Positions 22,551-34,578 of a stretch of DNA of 64,000 nt are shown in pieces. Made by a program: the position numbers and the translations under genes. This DNA comes from Calocera cornea HHB12733 (taxonomy: Eukaryota; Basidiomycota; Dacrymycetes; Dacrymycetales; Dacrymycetaceae): contig KV423923.1 in assembly GCA_001632435.1 (NCBI GenBank), positions 74,281 to 138,280 on the forward strand. Direction: 5' to 3'. The number at the start of each line of letters is the position of its first letter. The stretch's first letter is position 1. The notes beneath the pieces were generated by a model. That model did no database searches and was not told the DNA's origin. It saw nothing but the letters and a program-made list of their open reading frames with translations.

Positions 22551-25500
22551 TTATTGCATCTTGTCCTCGAATGTGCCGTAGATCTCGCGACATGCATCTT
22601 CGATGTTCCTACGTGCAGATCAGTTACACCCTTACGACAGTTGAATGGGCACGCACGCGACATGGGTCAGCGCAGACATGTTCACAAGCAAGAAGAACCT
22701 GAACAGGGGACGTCAACGAGCATCTTGCGATGGTCTGGGATAGGACATACCAGTAGCGAGCAAAGTCGCCCGTTTTCACTATCTCCCGGCCCTCGTCTGT
22801 CTTTGCGTATCGAGAGCTGAGCAGCAGCGCGTCGTGCACGAGGTCTGAGGCAAGCCGGCCCGGATTCGGCGTCTCGATCGGAAGGGGTATTTTTGACGCC
22901 ATTGATGTAGCGGCGAGGTATAAAGATGTTTTGGTGACTGTGTAGCACTGTCGACGATAGGGAGATAGGATGGAGACAAATTGTTGCGAGACGAACGGCG
23001 GGAATGGCTCGTTGCCAACGGCTGATCGCGTCTCACTCCAGCGGTCGAGCAACAGCTGGTTGGCGCGCAGAAGTTTCGCTGCTGCTTCCTTTCGGAATGG
23101 CTTCTGCCAATTAGGCTCGAGCGAGGCGAATCTGTAATCACCATTGGTACCAGATGCGGCGAGCGAGGTGCTAGTGCTTACCCAATCAACTGGCCCAAAT
23201 CGAGAATCCGCGCTTGGATCTTGGCTTCTCGCCGTTTGAGCTCGCCTTCCACACGGCGGACGATCTTTGGATCGGGTGCGTCACTGGGATCAACGAGTTC
23301 AACTGTAAGTCTGGTGAGAGCCTTGTCAACAACATGAGGACTGTGGAACTTACGTGAACGACAATAAGCCTGCAGCATCGTAACATAAGCCAAGTGATCC
23401 TCGATCACCGCCGCTAATGCTATACGTAACGCATGGCGCGCAGGACTTCGCAGTATGAGGAGTTGGAAGCAGAACACTATCCCCAGTGCGACGGCTAATG
23501 CAGCCAGTCCGATAGCTGCAAGAGGATCAAAATTAGCTATCGTGGATGGGAAAGGGATCACCATACCTGCCATGAAAGGAGGCGTATTGTAGTCGCTGTC
23601 GCCGCCGTAAACAGCGTTGACGTATACGGTGACAATAGTCGCCCCGCAACTGTTCCTTATCAGAAACGCTCCGAAGCCAACACAAATAAGGCTCACCTGT
23701 TCATTGCAAGAAGAGAGAAGATGAAAAGTTGTGGCTGGCCGAGATCAGTTACACACGTTTGCCACAAACGGTATGTCTTACCATCTCGTGCACCATATAT
23801 GCGAAGGGGAGAGCATACACCGCCAGAAGACAGATAATGCCGTACGGGTTATAGAGCCAGCCCCTAGATGCAAGGTTCATTCGGGGACATCCTTTCATAC
23901 GGCGACGTTACTTACCCGACATTACGGAAGATCAACAGTATGACCATGGCTGCTATGTTTCCAATGACTGTTCCCACAATTTGGATACCGAACGATAAAA
24001 AGGTACCGCCTATCATCCATTGCTGAGTCTGAGAAACAAAGCATTGCCAAACTGCCATACCCAATGTCGGAGCCAATGCAAGTACCAAGTTAGGAAGACC
24101 GGTCTGCATACCAGTCAGTCTCGATGTATCTCAGATGTGGGGAACGCCACGTACAATCAGCGCGTAGGATATGAACCAGCCTCGGACCAGAGGGGCGTAA
24201 ATTAAGACACTGAATATAGAAAGCTACGAGTGTCAGCTTCGATAGGATGAACTCAGAAAAAACATACAGCTAAGACAATCTTGAAGGCATAGACACTGGT
24301 GGGTGATCTGAACCAGCGTTCAACGGCCAGCAGACGCTGAAGAGTAGTAACTTTCTCAGGTACGTACTCGCGCCGCTCGAGGGCACAGATCGCTTCTTGA
24401 AGATTCATGTCGTCATCCCAATTTGCCTCCTCGTCTAGCTTCTCCTTCTGACTCGGCCTTTTGAACATTTCCAGGATGTGGATCTGAAGGCCATAATGCC
24501 GTTTCGTTCCCTTGGGCGTCAGCAAAACCTGAGTATGCATTGCCTGCAGCTTGTTCATCAAGCGACTAGATAGATTGTTAGGGATCGGCAGCAAAATACA
24601 GCGAGATCGTACTTTATGGCGAAGAGCACGGAGTACACCCGAACGATAGTATGGCCAGTGCGAAGGGCGTCCGGGTCATCCTCGGGCTCTACGATCCTTG
24701 GGGTGGCGACGCTTGAACGGTACTCATCCCCGGTGGGCGGACCCTGGAATATCCTCTCCTTGTCCAGGACTTCTTGAATACCGCGAACCCGATCAGTGCC
24801 CCACGACTGTGCAATGCTTCTCAGCGGTCGGAACAAGTTGAGCGAGTCGTTGGACAAGTCGACGGACAGACCGCCCGAAACAAGCAGGTGCGCGATGAGA
24901 TCCAGTTCCTTCTTCGCAAATCCGTCAAAGTTGTATCGAAGAGACTTGACAGCGTCGGACTCATACGGCTGGAAAGCCGTTTGATTATCCCTAGCGTCCA
25001 TTCTCCCGACAAGCTGTTGATCGACCAGACTCGGTCCACGTGGGGTAATCTCGGGTGGAACCGCCCCAATTTCGCCAGTCGGACGGGCTGGTAATACTCC
25101 ATCTGACACCAAAGCCTCCCGCTGCAGTCTACGGCCAACCGCTCGAAGTCCCTGCTCCGGGTCCATCTCGTCGCCCTCCGTCGATGCATCGGAAGAGCTC
25201 GTATGCACAACAGGCTGCTTCTCTATGTCTGTCTCACCATAATGAGAATCGGCGTGCAGCGGCTGTAGCGGCTCAGCTGCGATCTCTTGCATGATCTCGC
25301 CGAATGTGAGGCAGAGAGACCTGCGGAGCTGGCGGAACTCCTCGGCAGCACCAGGCAGGAACTGCTCTTTGAACGTGTCGATGCTGTGATTCTCTTCTCC
25401 AGTCAGGAAGCCGTAGTAGGACGCGATCAACATGCCTTGCATGCTCCGCATCTTGTCCACCAGTGAGCGGTAGTCGGCCATCGACCACCGTGACCAGCTG

Positions 25501-26450
25501 ACCTCGAACGTCGTTTCGCCCAGCAGCCGTTTGAGCGTCATGAAGTCGGTCTGCGCGAAGGTCAGCAACTGAGAAGACAGAAATACGGTATATGCGCACC
25601 CGGAGTGAATCCACCAGCTTCTCCATGACCGCCCTCTCCTCTCCAGACAAATCCTCCGTGTAACCCTTGTTAATCAGGAGTTGCAGGGTCCTCGCATGGT
25701 CCAAACTTGAGACCATTGTCTCCCTAAGGGCGTGCTCTGACGTTCGCGGGAGGAAGAAGATGTTAACGACGAGGACGCAGGCGCATCCGAACGCATAAGC
25801 CTGCATCCACCCGCGGAGCTGGTCGCCCTGGAACTCTCCACCGTTGGCGAGGGAGGTGAAGATGCCGGTGAAGGACTGAAGGATGCCAAGCAGCGCAAAA
25901 CCGAGGAAGGTTAAGCCCTGAGCGTACACCAGGCCAAGCACTGAAGCCCGTCAGCGAAGGATGTGTGAGATGGTGTTCTCTATACGCACGGTAGACGATG
26001 AATGCGAACACGACACCCTGTGCGACCGGCCACTGCGCCAGCTTCCCGAGGATAAAGAAGTTGAGCGAACCGACCAAGACACCCATCAGATTGAGGAACG
26101 TGTTTTGGACGCATGAGCCAATCGTATTGCCTGGAACGCTCGCAATGGATATGATCACCGCGCCTATACCCATCGTCAGTATGGTTGCACAATGTATAGA
26201 CAGAGCAGCGCACTTGGAAGAGACATCGGGAACGGGTTGAGACGAATGAACCCAAATATAAAGCTGAGGATGATGAGGATGATGTACGCCAAAAGTCCTG
26301 AGTGCCCGTCAGTATCTCTCACATCGAGATGGTGTTTGGGAGTGCACCTTTGATTGTTGGCACAATCCTTTTCGAGAATATGAACTTCAGAGCGCCCTTC
26401 AACCTCCTTAGGAGCTTTTCCCCCAGCTTCTTCGTCGTCGCGCCCGCCAT
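22551..26450 (-). CDS. 6TM/DUF2421 membrane protein (FUSC/aromatic-acid-exporter type)
   Basis: Large multi-pass membrane protein with many introns. The start at 26450 (MAGATTKKLGEKLLRRLKG) is followed by KFIFSKRIVPTIK and a first bundle of hydrophobic helices (IGAVIISIASVPGN; LGFALLGILQSFTGI; AFGCACVLVVNIFFLP). A long cytosolic segment (about residues 250-650) comes next, then a second bundle (SVYAFKIVLAVCFF; VIGNIAAMVILLIF; LAALAVALGIVFCFQLLIL) and a C-terminal soluble domain. The last exon follows an intron after ARYW and ends GTFEDKMQ. The order (6TM N-terminal domain, FUSC-like core, DUF2421 C-terminus) is that of the fungal Bre4-like/putative ER transporter family. The transported substrate is not known from sequence; the FUSC fold suggests export of organic acids or related anions. 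Confidence 0.8.
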
Positions 26451-27253
26451 CGTTGCACTATCTCGCAACGCGTGCAAATGACGCTCGAGCACAGAGGGAG
26501 AAAGAGATGCAGCAAGGACTGGTCAGGCAGTCTGGCGGCGCATCTCTGTCCTTTTCGTCGATGGCATGCACAGGGGATGGCCGATGTGCTGATTACCCAA
26601 TTGTAGCGCCCATGGGCAATCGGAAGTCCCACCTGCCGCGACCTTCTGTGGTTTGTCACTTCGCCAAGAGGTTAGGAACTGAATTGGATGGCTGTACCCG
26701 GTCGGGGAACCCGCGGGACTCAGGGTCCTCGGCGGCTAAGTAAGCAGTGACCTAATGCTTCTGACTGAGTATAACTTTTAGTCGCCTCATGCTGATTTTC
26801 CCGCGGAGTGGACAGAGGCTAACATGCACCTCGACTGCGCTGTTAATCAAATAAGAAGCAGACGACACTGAAAGTATACACATTTTCGCACATTCACTCG
26901 GGAATGTCATGGTAACTTTCGGACTTCGTTGGATCCTCGCCGGTGATCAGGAGACGGGCGCCGTCCACCTCACCGCGAGCTATTTATATTCGGCGATACC
27001 GAGGCGGGTCTTGAACACCTTGAAGACGGAAACCGTGTAGATATTGCAAATACGTCCACATCTCGGCCCGATGTGGATTGTTTCGTGACTACGTACACAC
27101 AGTCCAATTGGCGCAGAGAGACTCGTCTCAAACCTGTTCCTCGGGACTTGTTTTATTATGGCTTCTTCCAGAGCCATGTCCCGGGGAGGGACGCTTTGTG
27201 GGCAGCGTCGGGGCTCCGTTTGGCTTGCATTCGGAGGGGCTGCAGTGCATGAT
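26451..27253. other. Upstream region of the 6TM/DUF2421 gene
   Basis: 800 bp with the promoter of the minus-strand 6TM gene and the ill-defined 5' side of the MFS remnant. The missing N-terminal half of that MFS gene is not recognisable here. Confidence 0.45.
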
Positions 27254-28305
27254 TTACCAGTGGATGCTTAACGTGATTGCTCCTCCACCCTGCCTTTTTG
27301 CGGGGAAGCTGACATCCCACCAGCTCTGCTCCGCCCTCCTCGCCCCCTCCTTCGCCATCAACCTCTTCGCCCCGCCATGGCCCGTGGTCCTGCTCGCCCT
27401 GTCCCAGTCTGGCCTATCCAATGGCGCCCTCAAGCCCACCCTCTCGACGTATATAGCGTACTTCCACGCTGGCCCGCTCATGTCCTTCGTCTACGCCGGC
27501 GAGGGCCTGGGCTTTCATCCAGCAGTTCCTGGTCAGCGGGATGCTCGCCAGGCATTGGGGTTGGAATCTTTGTTATCGGATGCCCCCTCGTACTGACACT
27601 GGGGGATCTGCCGCTGGCCTGGGGGTGTTCCATGCCTATGAGCCGCCAGAGCATGAGAAGGGTGCGGAGCAGAGCAGCGTGCGTAGATGGCTCAAGGTCG
27701 CTGGCACCGCTGCGAAGCCAGTAGTGATCTACGGGGGGGGGGGGGGTCTACAAGCCCTAATCTCCACCTGGATAACCGTCTTCTTGAGCGACTTCGGGCA
27801 CGGCCCGCCCATAAGCATGCAGTACGTGCTCTCGGGCTACTGGGCAGGCGAGTTCCTCTCCCGCGTATTCCTGACCGGCGTCACGCACCGCTACGGGCCG
27901 CGAACGCTTCTCACCGTCTACCTCTCACTGGGACAGGCGCTCGTCCTCCTCCAGTTCCTCACGAGCATACCGGGCGATGCGGCACTCGTAGCGCTCTCCG
28001 CCTTCTTCCTCGGGCCCGCGATGTCAACAGTGGTCAGCACAGTGTCCGACTCCCTCCCGCCGAGCATGGTCGAGCCGGCGAACAGCGTGCTCGTGGCCTG
28101 CGGGGCTGTGGGCAGCGGCGCAGCGCCGGTTTCGGTGGGGTTGGTCAATCGCGCGCGGGGAGTGCCGGGCTTGCCCGCTGTGCTGGTGGGATGTGCCGTC
28201 GCCACGGGGGTGGTGTGGCAGCTGAGCTGGGCCCTGATGAATAATCCGGAAGGACGGAAAGGCGACGAGGAGGGCGACAACGATGCCTCGCATGGAGGAA
28301 GATAG
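27254..28305 (+). pseudogene. Frameshifted MFS transporter remnant (Bsc6/FHS-like)
   Basis: The sequence resembles fungal MFS proteins related to Bsc6 or fucose-permease types. Recognisable pieces are FAINLFAPPWPVVLLALSQS and YIAYFHAGPLMSFVYAGEGL in one frame, AFIQQFLVSGMLARHW in a second frame (change near 27508), IGCPLVLTLGDLPL in a third frame near 27570, and AAGLGVFHAYEPPEHEKG onward back in the second. The 3' half (STWITVFLSDFGHGPP to the stop at 28305) is open and has about six helices. There is no start or N-terminal helix set upstream. A run of 14 G at 27733-27746 lies inside the frame. It is either a decaying gene or a gene with assembly errors; at least two frame changes plus the missing 5' end favour decay. 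Confidence 0.65.
27733..27746 (+). repeat. G14 homopolymer inside the MFS remnant
   Basis: Fourteen consecutive G. It is both a mutation hotspot and a likely sequencing-error site, so the local reading frame should not be trusted. Confidence 0.85.
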
Positions 28306-28416
28306 GTCCTAGCACGGCTCTTGAATGAACATCGTTGGAACGCACTACCACGCTCCGCCTATTCCATGTCTTCCCCCAGCCGCTCCAGCGCTAGCGCTGA
28401 CCCAACACGCAGCTAC

Positions 28417-29187
28417 CTAATCCGGTGCCGGCGGCGCAGACTCCCACTGGTCCGCCCCGGGAACAGGTGGGATCCACCCCGGCCTGCGGCTGGTGAACAG
28501 CTCGACTTGCGGGAGAAGCCGCTGCAGCCTGTCTCCCCCGAGCCAGAGAGTCAGTGTCCCGCACAACCCGAGCACCAGAAGGAAGAAGACGGAGGAGGAG
28601 GAGGAGCAGGACGAGGAGGAGCAGGACAAGGAGACAGACGGACCCGCCGTCTATCAGGCCCACGCGCACCACACGCGCACCAGGACGGGTGGCAACGACC
28701 GTCCAGAGCGTGCAGCCGCAGCCCGCGCAGAAGTGTTTTTCCTTCGACTTCCCGGAGCCGGTCTTGAGCACCACGTACACGCGGGAGAGCGATTGGGGGT
28801 CGGTGATGCGCATGCTGGTGTTGGGGCAGATTGCATACTGGTGGGAGCGCGGGGACAGGTGACGACGTCAGCAGGGACCACGGATCGGCCTGGAACAAGC
28901 GGGAAACAGGTGGTCTGAGAGACAGGCGGGCAAGGCTGGTGTGGGGGATGGGGGGAAGAGAAGAGACCGACGGGGGCAGAAGAAGAACGCACTGTCTGGC
29001 CCGGCCCGCCCGCGTTCTTCTGACAATCCGGGCAGTAGCAGTTGCCCACCCGCTCTGGCGGGGCGAGCAGGGCGAAGCGGACGGCGCGGCAGAGGCAGGC
29101 GCCTGTGAACAGAGGTGCCGGCTCCAGCAGTTCTGCTTCTGCTTCTGGCTGTCCGGACGTGGGCGTTGCGGGTGGGAGGAGCGACAT
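28417..29187 (-). CDS. GFA/CENP-V domain zinc protein, copy 1
   Basis: Small zinc protein of the glutathione-dependent formaldehyde-activating (GFA, CENP-V) fold. Three exons: 29187-28993, 28837-28644, 28528-28417 (166 aa). Zinc-binding Cys are visible in order: CLC in FTGACLCRAVRF, CYCPDC, and CAGCGC before TLWTV. Exon 3 ends VELFTSRRPGWIPPV, typical of fungal family members. Gfa itself accelerates S-hydroxymethylglutathione formation, but most fungal members have no proven activity. A close paralogue with the same intron positions (33882-34578) lies on the other side of the dihydroxy-acid dehydratase gene. A minus-strand TATA-like sequence (atataa) lies at about 29321. Cytosolic, as there is no signal peptide. 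Confidence 0.88.
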
Positions 29188-30311
29188 GCCGCCTCGCTTT
29201 ATCGCGCCGTGTCAGTGGTATGTCGGGTTGGGCTAGGCTGCTCGGCGCCGCTTCCAGCCCAGAGGAGGAAGAGGAAGAGGAGGAGGCAGGGACCGGGTGT
29301 CGGACGGCGGGGAAAAGTTCTTATATCTTCCGAACGAGCCCGCCGCGTGACTCACTCGCGATGGGCGAGCTGCAGGGCGGTTCCTTGCGAAGCCAAGCCG
29401 CGTCACTACCTGCAGCACTAGGAAGAGTCGCTCACGATACGCGGTACGGTACGAGATGTCCCGACAGCGCATGAAGTTCCTCATGAGCACTCACGGCGCG
29501 GATGCCTGACGTTGGGAGGCTACGGAGCTGCTGGGCGCCCATGTCCCGAACGCGGGCTGGGCGGGGGTTAACGTAGTGGATGGCCCCGAGGCGACTACTA
29601 GGGTCAACGTCGAGTCACCCCCTAGCCGCATCATCGCCCATCCCCGGTCCCCGGTCGCTCGTCTTCATTATATGCCAGTCCGATACGGTTGACGGTATGG
29701 TCGGAGCGGCACTTAGGCAGTTAGGCCGACGCTGCTTGACAGCATGCTGTGACATTAGCTTGGTACATAGTAGTCAGTAGTGAGCTTAGGGGATTTGGAA
29801 GTGATGAGCCGGGGCTCGTCACGGTGTGCAGAGGAAGCCTCCACGCCGCGCACGCGTGCCTCCGGGCCGAGGTGACCGGCCCGGCCGCAGGCCATCCCCA
29901 TCCGCCTGCAACACTTGAAGCTTGTTGCAGAGGGAGCCCTGCCAGCGCACTGGAGAGCGGGTAGACAGGTGGTGTATTGCCTATTAGAAGGCGGATTGAA
30001 AAGCTGATCCGCCGGTGGGTTACGAGGATATGGAGGGCTCGCCGATAGCATCCACTCCTGCCCCGATCATGCCCATTGCGCATCCATCCAAAAGCGGCAA
30101 GCCCATTGGGCGGCGCATCATCCCGCCGAGCCCTCCCAGCCACGGCCCGTGACACGCACACCCAATCTGCCGCACGTGACTACTGTGCGACCCCCTCCGA
30201 GTCCGCCCCAGGCCTGCGTTCGATTCAGGATTCATGGCCCCGGTCGGGCGAACGGCCGCGTATGGAGCGGCTCCGGTGGCGGTTGCGGCAGCCGAGGGTC
30301 CGAGGGCCGTT

Positions 30312-30323
30312 CCCCCCCCCCCC
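30312..30323 (+). repeat. C12 homopolymer
   Basis: Twelve consecutive C about 280 bp upstream of the dihydroxy-acid dehydratase ATG. Confidence 0.85.
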
Positions 30324-30448
30324 ACGGGGCACGGGGCTTGGGCGCGCTGGAGGCTCGGGCCGGCCCTGCCTGGGGTGTTGCGCCGAATGAGGGCTGCCTA
30401 TTCTCCCGTTTGGGAGCGGGACAGCGCAAGGCGGGACAGCGCACTGGG

Positions 30449-30480
30449 CCGAATACCGAATACCGAACACCGAACACCGA
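30449..30480 (+). repeat. Heptamer tandem repeat CCGAAYA, 4.5 copies
   Basis: CCGAATA twice, CCGAACA twice, then CCGA. It lies 124 bp upstream of the dihydroxy-acid dehydratase start, in the promoter or 5' leader. Confidence 0.85.
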
Positions 30481-30603
30481 TGGGATAGGCCGGCCCTGCA
30501 CTCCCAACGAAGGGCGGGAGTCGCACCGAGCAAGTTGTTGGCAGGGGGTCCACGCACTCTTGCACCTTGATCCTGCAGCACACAGCACGACGAGCAGCCC
30601 GCA

Positions 30604-32905
30604 ATGTCCGACGGCGTACAGATGTGAGCACACCCTCCCTTGGACAGCATCGCACACACTGACCACCACACTACCCCATTGCAGACACCACACCGTCCGC
30701 CCCACCACCCCGCCCAAGGATGCCGTCCTCAACCGCATCTCCCGCCAGGTCACCCTCGAGAAGCAGCGCGGCAGTGCACAGGCTATGCGTGCGTCCGCTT
30801 TCCCCTTCCCCCCTCTCTCCACGGCTGGTCGCTGGTCGCTGACGGGTGTGCAGTGTACGCGGTCGGCCTGACTGAGGCGGACATGGAGAAGCCCCAGGTG
30901 GGCATCTCGCCCATCTGGTGGGAAGGAAACCCGTGCAACTCCCACCTCGTGCGTCTCCCTCCCCTCCCCTCCAGCTTCACGCCCGGCTGACATGGTGTGT
31001 GTGTGTGATGGTGTGCAGCTCGACCTGGCGAACGCGGTGAAGGAGGGGTGCAAGGCCGAGGGCATCGTCGGGCTCATGGCGAGCACGGTTGGAATCAGCG
31101 ACGCCATCACGATGGGCACGGACGGGATGCACTACTCGCTCCCGTCGCGCGACCAGATCGCCGATACAATCGAGTCGGTGCGCCTGCGTCCCCAGCCAGG
31201 ACCTGATACATTGCTGACACTGCGCGCGGTAGATCACCCTGGGCCAGTACTACGACGGGAACATCTCGCTCCCCGGGTGCGACAAGAACATGCCCGGGTG
31301 CACGATGGCCGCCGTGCGCCACAACAGGCCCACAATCATCGTCTACGGGGGGACGATCCAGACGGGCGTGCGGCACCTCGACTGCCCGGCGCAGGGCAAG
31401 AAGAAGGGCGAGTCGGTCAACATCAGCGATACGCTCGAGGCGTGGGGTGCGTCCTCCCCCTCCCTCTCCTCCCATTCCTTCCTGCCCTCTTCTCCCTTCA
31501 CTTTCCCCGTACCTTCGGGCTTTGCGCTTTCGCTGGATGGTGTGCTGAATGGCGGAGGCAGGCGCGTACGAGACGAAGCAGATCAACGACGACGAGTACT
31601 TTGATATCGTGCGCCATGCGTGCCCCGGCCCGGGAGGCTGCGGGGGCATGTACACCGCCAACACCATGTCGACCGCGCTGGAGGTCATGGGCATCTCCCT
31701 CCCCTACTCGGCGTCGACGCCCGCCGTCTACCCTGGTGCGTGCGCTAGACAACAGGCCAGGGTGTTGTTATCCTAATTCACGGTTCAGAGAAGAAGCGCG
31801 AGTGCATCATGGCCGCAAAGTACATGAAGCACCTCCTCGCGCACGACATCAAGCCGCGGGACATCATCACGCGCAAGGCGCTCGAGAACGCCGTCACGCT
31901 CGTGCACGTCATCGGCGGGTCGACCAACGCCGTGCTGCACCTGCTCGCCATCGCCCGCTCCGCCGAGGTCCCGTTCACGATCGACGACTTCCAGACGATC
32001 GGCGACCGCACGCCGTACCTCGCCGACCTGAAGCCGAGCGGGAAATACTACATGGAGGACCTGCACAAGGTCGGCGGCATCCCCGCGCTCGTCAAGTACC
32101 TGCTCAAGAACACATCCCTCCTCCACGGCGACTGCATCACCGTCACGGGCAAGACGCTCGCGGAGAACGTCGAGTATGCGCCGGACCTCGAGTTTGAGAG
32201 CCAGGACGTCGTCAGGCCGCTCGAGAAGCCCCTCAAGCCCACGGGACACATCACCATCCTCAAGGGCAACTTGTGCCCCGACACGGCCGTCGCGAAGATC
32301 ACGGGCAAGGAGGGGATGCGCTTCGAGGGCCACGCGCGCGTGTTTGACCAGTGCGCCTCCTTCACTTCTCTCGCAGGCACACGATAACTGACGCCGCCTT
32401 GCAGCCTGGACGACTTCTACCCCGCCCTCGCGCGCGGCGACATCACCGCCGGCAGCGTGTGCATCTTCCGCTACCAGGGCCCCAAGGGCGCGCCGGGCAT
32501 GCCCGAGATGCTCGGCCCGACGGGCGCGCTCATGGGCGCCGGCCTGGGCGGGAAGACGGCGCTGATCACGGACGGGCGGTTCTCGGGCGCCAGCCACGGG
32601 TTCATCATCGGGCACGTGTGCCCCGAGGCGCACGTCGGCGGCCCCATCGCCCTTGTGAAGGACGGGGACAGTATCGTCATCGACGCGAATACGAAGGTCA
32701 TCGACTGGGGCGTCAGCAAGGAGGAGGAGGCGGCGAGGCTCGAGGAGTGGAAGAAGGCCGGCCCGAGGCCGTACAAGGTCAAGCGCGGCGTGCTGTACCG
32801 CTATGCGAGGGATGTCGCGGTGAGCATTGGCCATGTATATCGCTTGGGGACCGTTGCTGACGTACCGCTCTCCAGCCTGCTAATGTCGGTGCCTACACTG
32901 ACTGA
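30604..32905 (+). CDS. ILV3: Dihydroxy-acid dehydratase
   Basis: Iron-sulfur enzyme of the IlvD/Edd family that dehydrates 2,3-dihydroxy-isovalerate and -methylvalerate in valine, leucine and isoleucine synthesis. Nine exons: 30604-30623, 30685-30788, 30854-30948, 31019-31177, 31233-31446, 31562-31735, 31789-32350, 32405-32819, 32876-32905 (590 aa). Cluster cysteines are in EGNPCNSH (about Cys69), [10 protein letters not shown] (about Cys142 and 149) and [12 protein letters not shown] (about Cys224), the [2Fe-2S] dehydratase pattern; [10 protein letters not shown] and [11 protein letters not shown] are also present. The first exon (20 nt, MSDGVQ) is inferred from frame continuity. This start gives no evident mitochondrial presequence, unusual for ILV3, so an alternative 5' exon or a cytosolic form should be considered. 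Many fungi have several paralogues. Confidence 0.92.
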
Positions 32906-33881
32906 GGCACATGAGGTACTACATGGCAAGGAAATAAGAAGCTGTTCTGCATCTCGAACCAAAGATTGCAGAGTGTCCGCCTATGATCCCAGGTCTGCGT
33001 GAGCAGCCATGCTGCTGTGGACATAATCATCCAAACAGGTGGCCGGGATAATTTCGCTTCCCCAAGTTTATCTTGTTGAGCTCCGCAGAAGTATATCGTG
33101 CAGGAGTGAAGCCCAGCCTGTGCGGCCAATGCATTTCCTCTGGCACTACTGCCAAGTCGTAAGCAATTCGCAGAGCCGAAGGACACTGGATTGGCTGGTG
33201 GTACGTTGCCAGGAACCTAGCTGCATATCCCCCCATGCTCTCCCCGGTTCCCCCTCGGATAACATTCTCGTGGTATAATTGACGGTGCAGGTGCGCATGG
33301 GGTAGCCGCTTGATGCATATTATCTGTCATCCATGACCCAGATGAGGTGCAACCATGAGCTTTCCACAACCTGATCTGGCGGGCAACGAGGTGCGGTGCA
33401 TGTGCAGATGCCAGAGGCCGAACCCTGCTTCGCTGCAGGGCCCGGCTACTTAGCACAGATGCGGCAGCGCGTTGGCCGGCCCCAGCGGTGGATCCCCCGC
33501 CGCCATTAACATCAAGCTGTATGATGTTCCAGTCGTGGGTTTAGTAGCAGCGAGGTCGAGGACTCGAACCCTCGCCGAGTCGTGGATCCTCCGCAGCGCC
33601 CTCAATCCGCGTCATGGGCGGGGTCGTGGGTGCTTAGTAGTTCCGCTCCTTACCGGTATTGATCATCCCCTACCGGGTATTGGCCCATGTTTGACAGCAG
33701 GGTTGCGGCACAGGTGCAGTCGACAACGGTCAGACCGTCGACAGCCAGGAGCCAAACACGATTCGTACAGTAGTATCAGCCCGATGGCTGTCGGGAGGAT
33801 ATAATAGTAGTGGAATCCCCTCCCGTGCTCTCATCTCATCGATTCCAAGCCGCCTAACACACCGCAACCGCCCAACCGACC
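32906..33881. other. Intergenic region, dehydratase / GFA copy 2
   Basis: About 1 kb. It holds the 3' region of the dehydratase gene and the promoter of GFA copy 2. A hairpin at 33551-33580 resembles a tRNA T-arm but the rest of a tRNA is missing (see rejected items). Confidence 0.5.
33798..33806 (+). promoter_or_regulatory. Putative TATA box of GFA copy 2
   Basis: The sequence ggatataatag lies about 78 bp upstream of the ATG at 33882, a usual distance for a fungal core promoter. Confidence 0.5.
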
Positions 33882-34578
33882 ATGTCCATCTCCTCAGCCC
33901 CAGCCCCAACCCAACCCGAGGTCGAGGTCAAGGTCAACCTGCAGCCAGCGTTCACCGGCGCCTGCCTCTGCCGTGGCATCCGCTTCGCCCTCCTCACCGT
34001 GCCGGAGCAGGTGGGCAACTGTTTCTGCGCGGATTGCCAGAGGAACGCGGGCGGGCCGTGTCAGACTGTGCGCGTTTGTTCTTCCTTTTCCTTCCTCTCC
34101 TTCTAGGCTTCTCCTTCTTGGACGTCCAGTCCCATGCACCCTCTTCCCGTTCCTTCGATTGTCGGCCGTCCATCCTGTCCTCCCCCTGCTAACCCCCGCA
34201 GTCTGCCATCTGCCCCCTCCCCTCTATGGAAGTGCACGACCCCGGACATCTCACCCGCATCTTCCTCGTGCACGAGACTGGCTCCGGCCGCCCAAAAGAG
34301 AAGCATTTCTGCTCCGCCTGTGGCTGCACCCTCTGGTCGGTCACCGCCAACCGGCCCGGAGAACGCGTGGTCCGCGTCGGGTTACTTGAAGGCGGGTGCG
34401 TCTATTTTCTTCTTCTTCTCTTTCCCTGAGACGTGGGATGAGGAGGCTGACGAGACGTGCGGAGCATAGAATGCAGAGGTTGATCCCAAGGGTGGAGCTG
34501 TTCGCGAGTCGGAGACCGGGGTGGATGCCCCCCGTCGAGGGGGCCATACAGTGGCCGACCACTCCGCCGAGCTTGTAG
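33882..34578 (+). CDS. GFA/CENP-V domain zinc protein, copy 2
   Basis: Paralogue of the gene at 28417-29187. Three exons: 33882-34067, 34202-34395, 34470-34578 (162 aa). The middle exon has the same length (194 nt) and phases as in copy 1. Zinc cysteines are conserved: CLC in FTGACLCRGIRF, CFCADC, CSACGC before TLWSV. The protein ends VELFASRRPGWMPPV and a short tail. Because the two copies are on opposite strands either side of the dehydratase gene, the duplication was inverted or followed by rearrangement. Function is likely small-molecule thiol or aldehyde chemistry, but this is by fold only. Confidence 0.88.

Larger units (their letters stand above)
29188..30603. other. Divergent promoter region, GFA copy 1 / dihydroxy-acid dehydratase
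   Basis: 1.4 kb between two divergent starts. It contains a C12 run and a CCGAAYA heptamer array (listed separately) close to the dehydratase start. No gene is supported. Confidence 0.5.

Noticed and set aside
30992..32834. Long frames on both strands (401 and 349 codons) over the dehydratase gene
   Set aside because: They run through well-supported introns, and only the spliced frame shows the IlvD motifs.
33545..33640. tRNA-like T-arm on the minus strand (gggttcgagtcc)
   Set aside because: The stem pairs only with an 8-nt loop, and no matching acceptor, D-arm or anticodon arm could be built.
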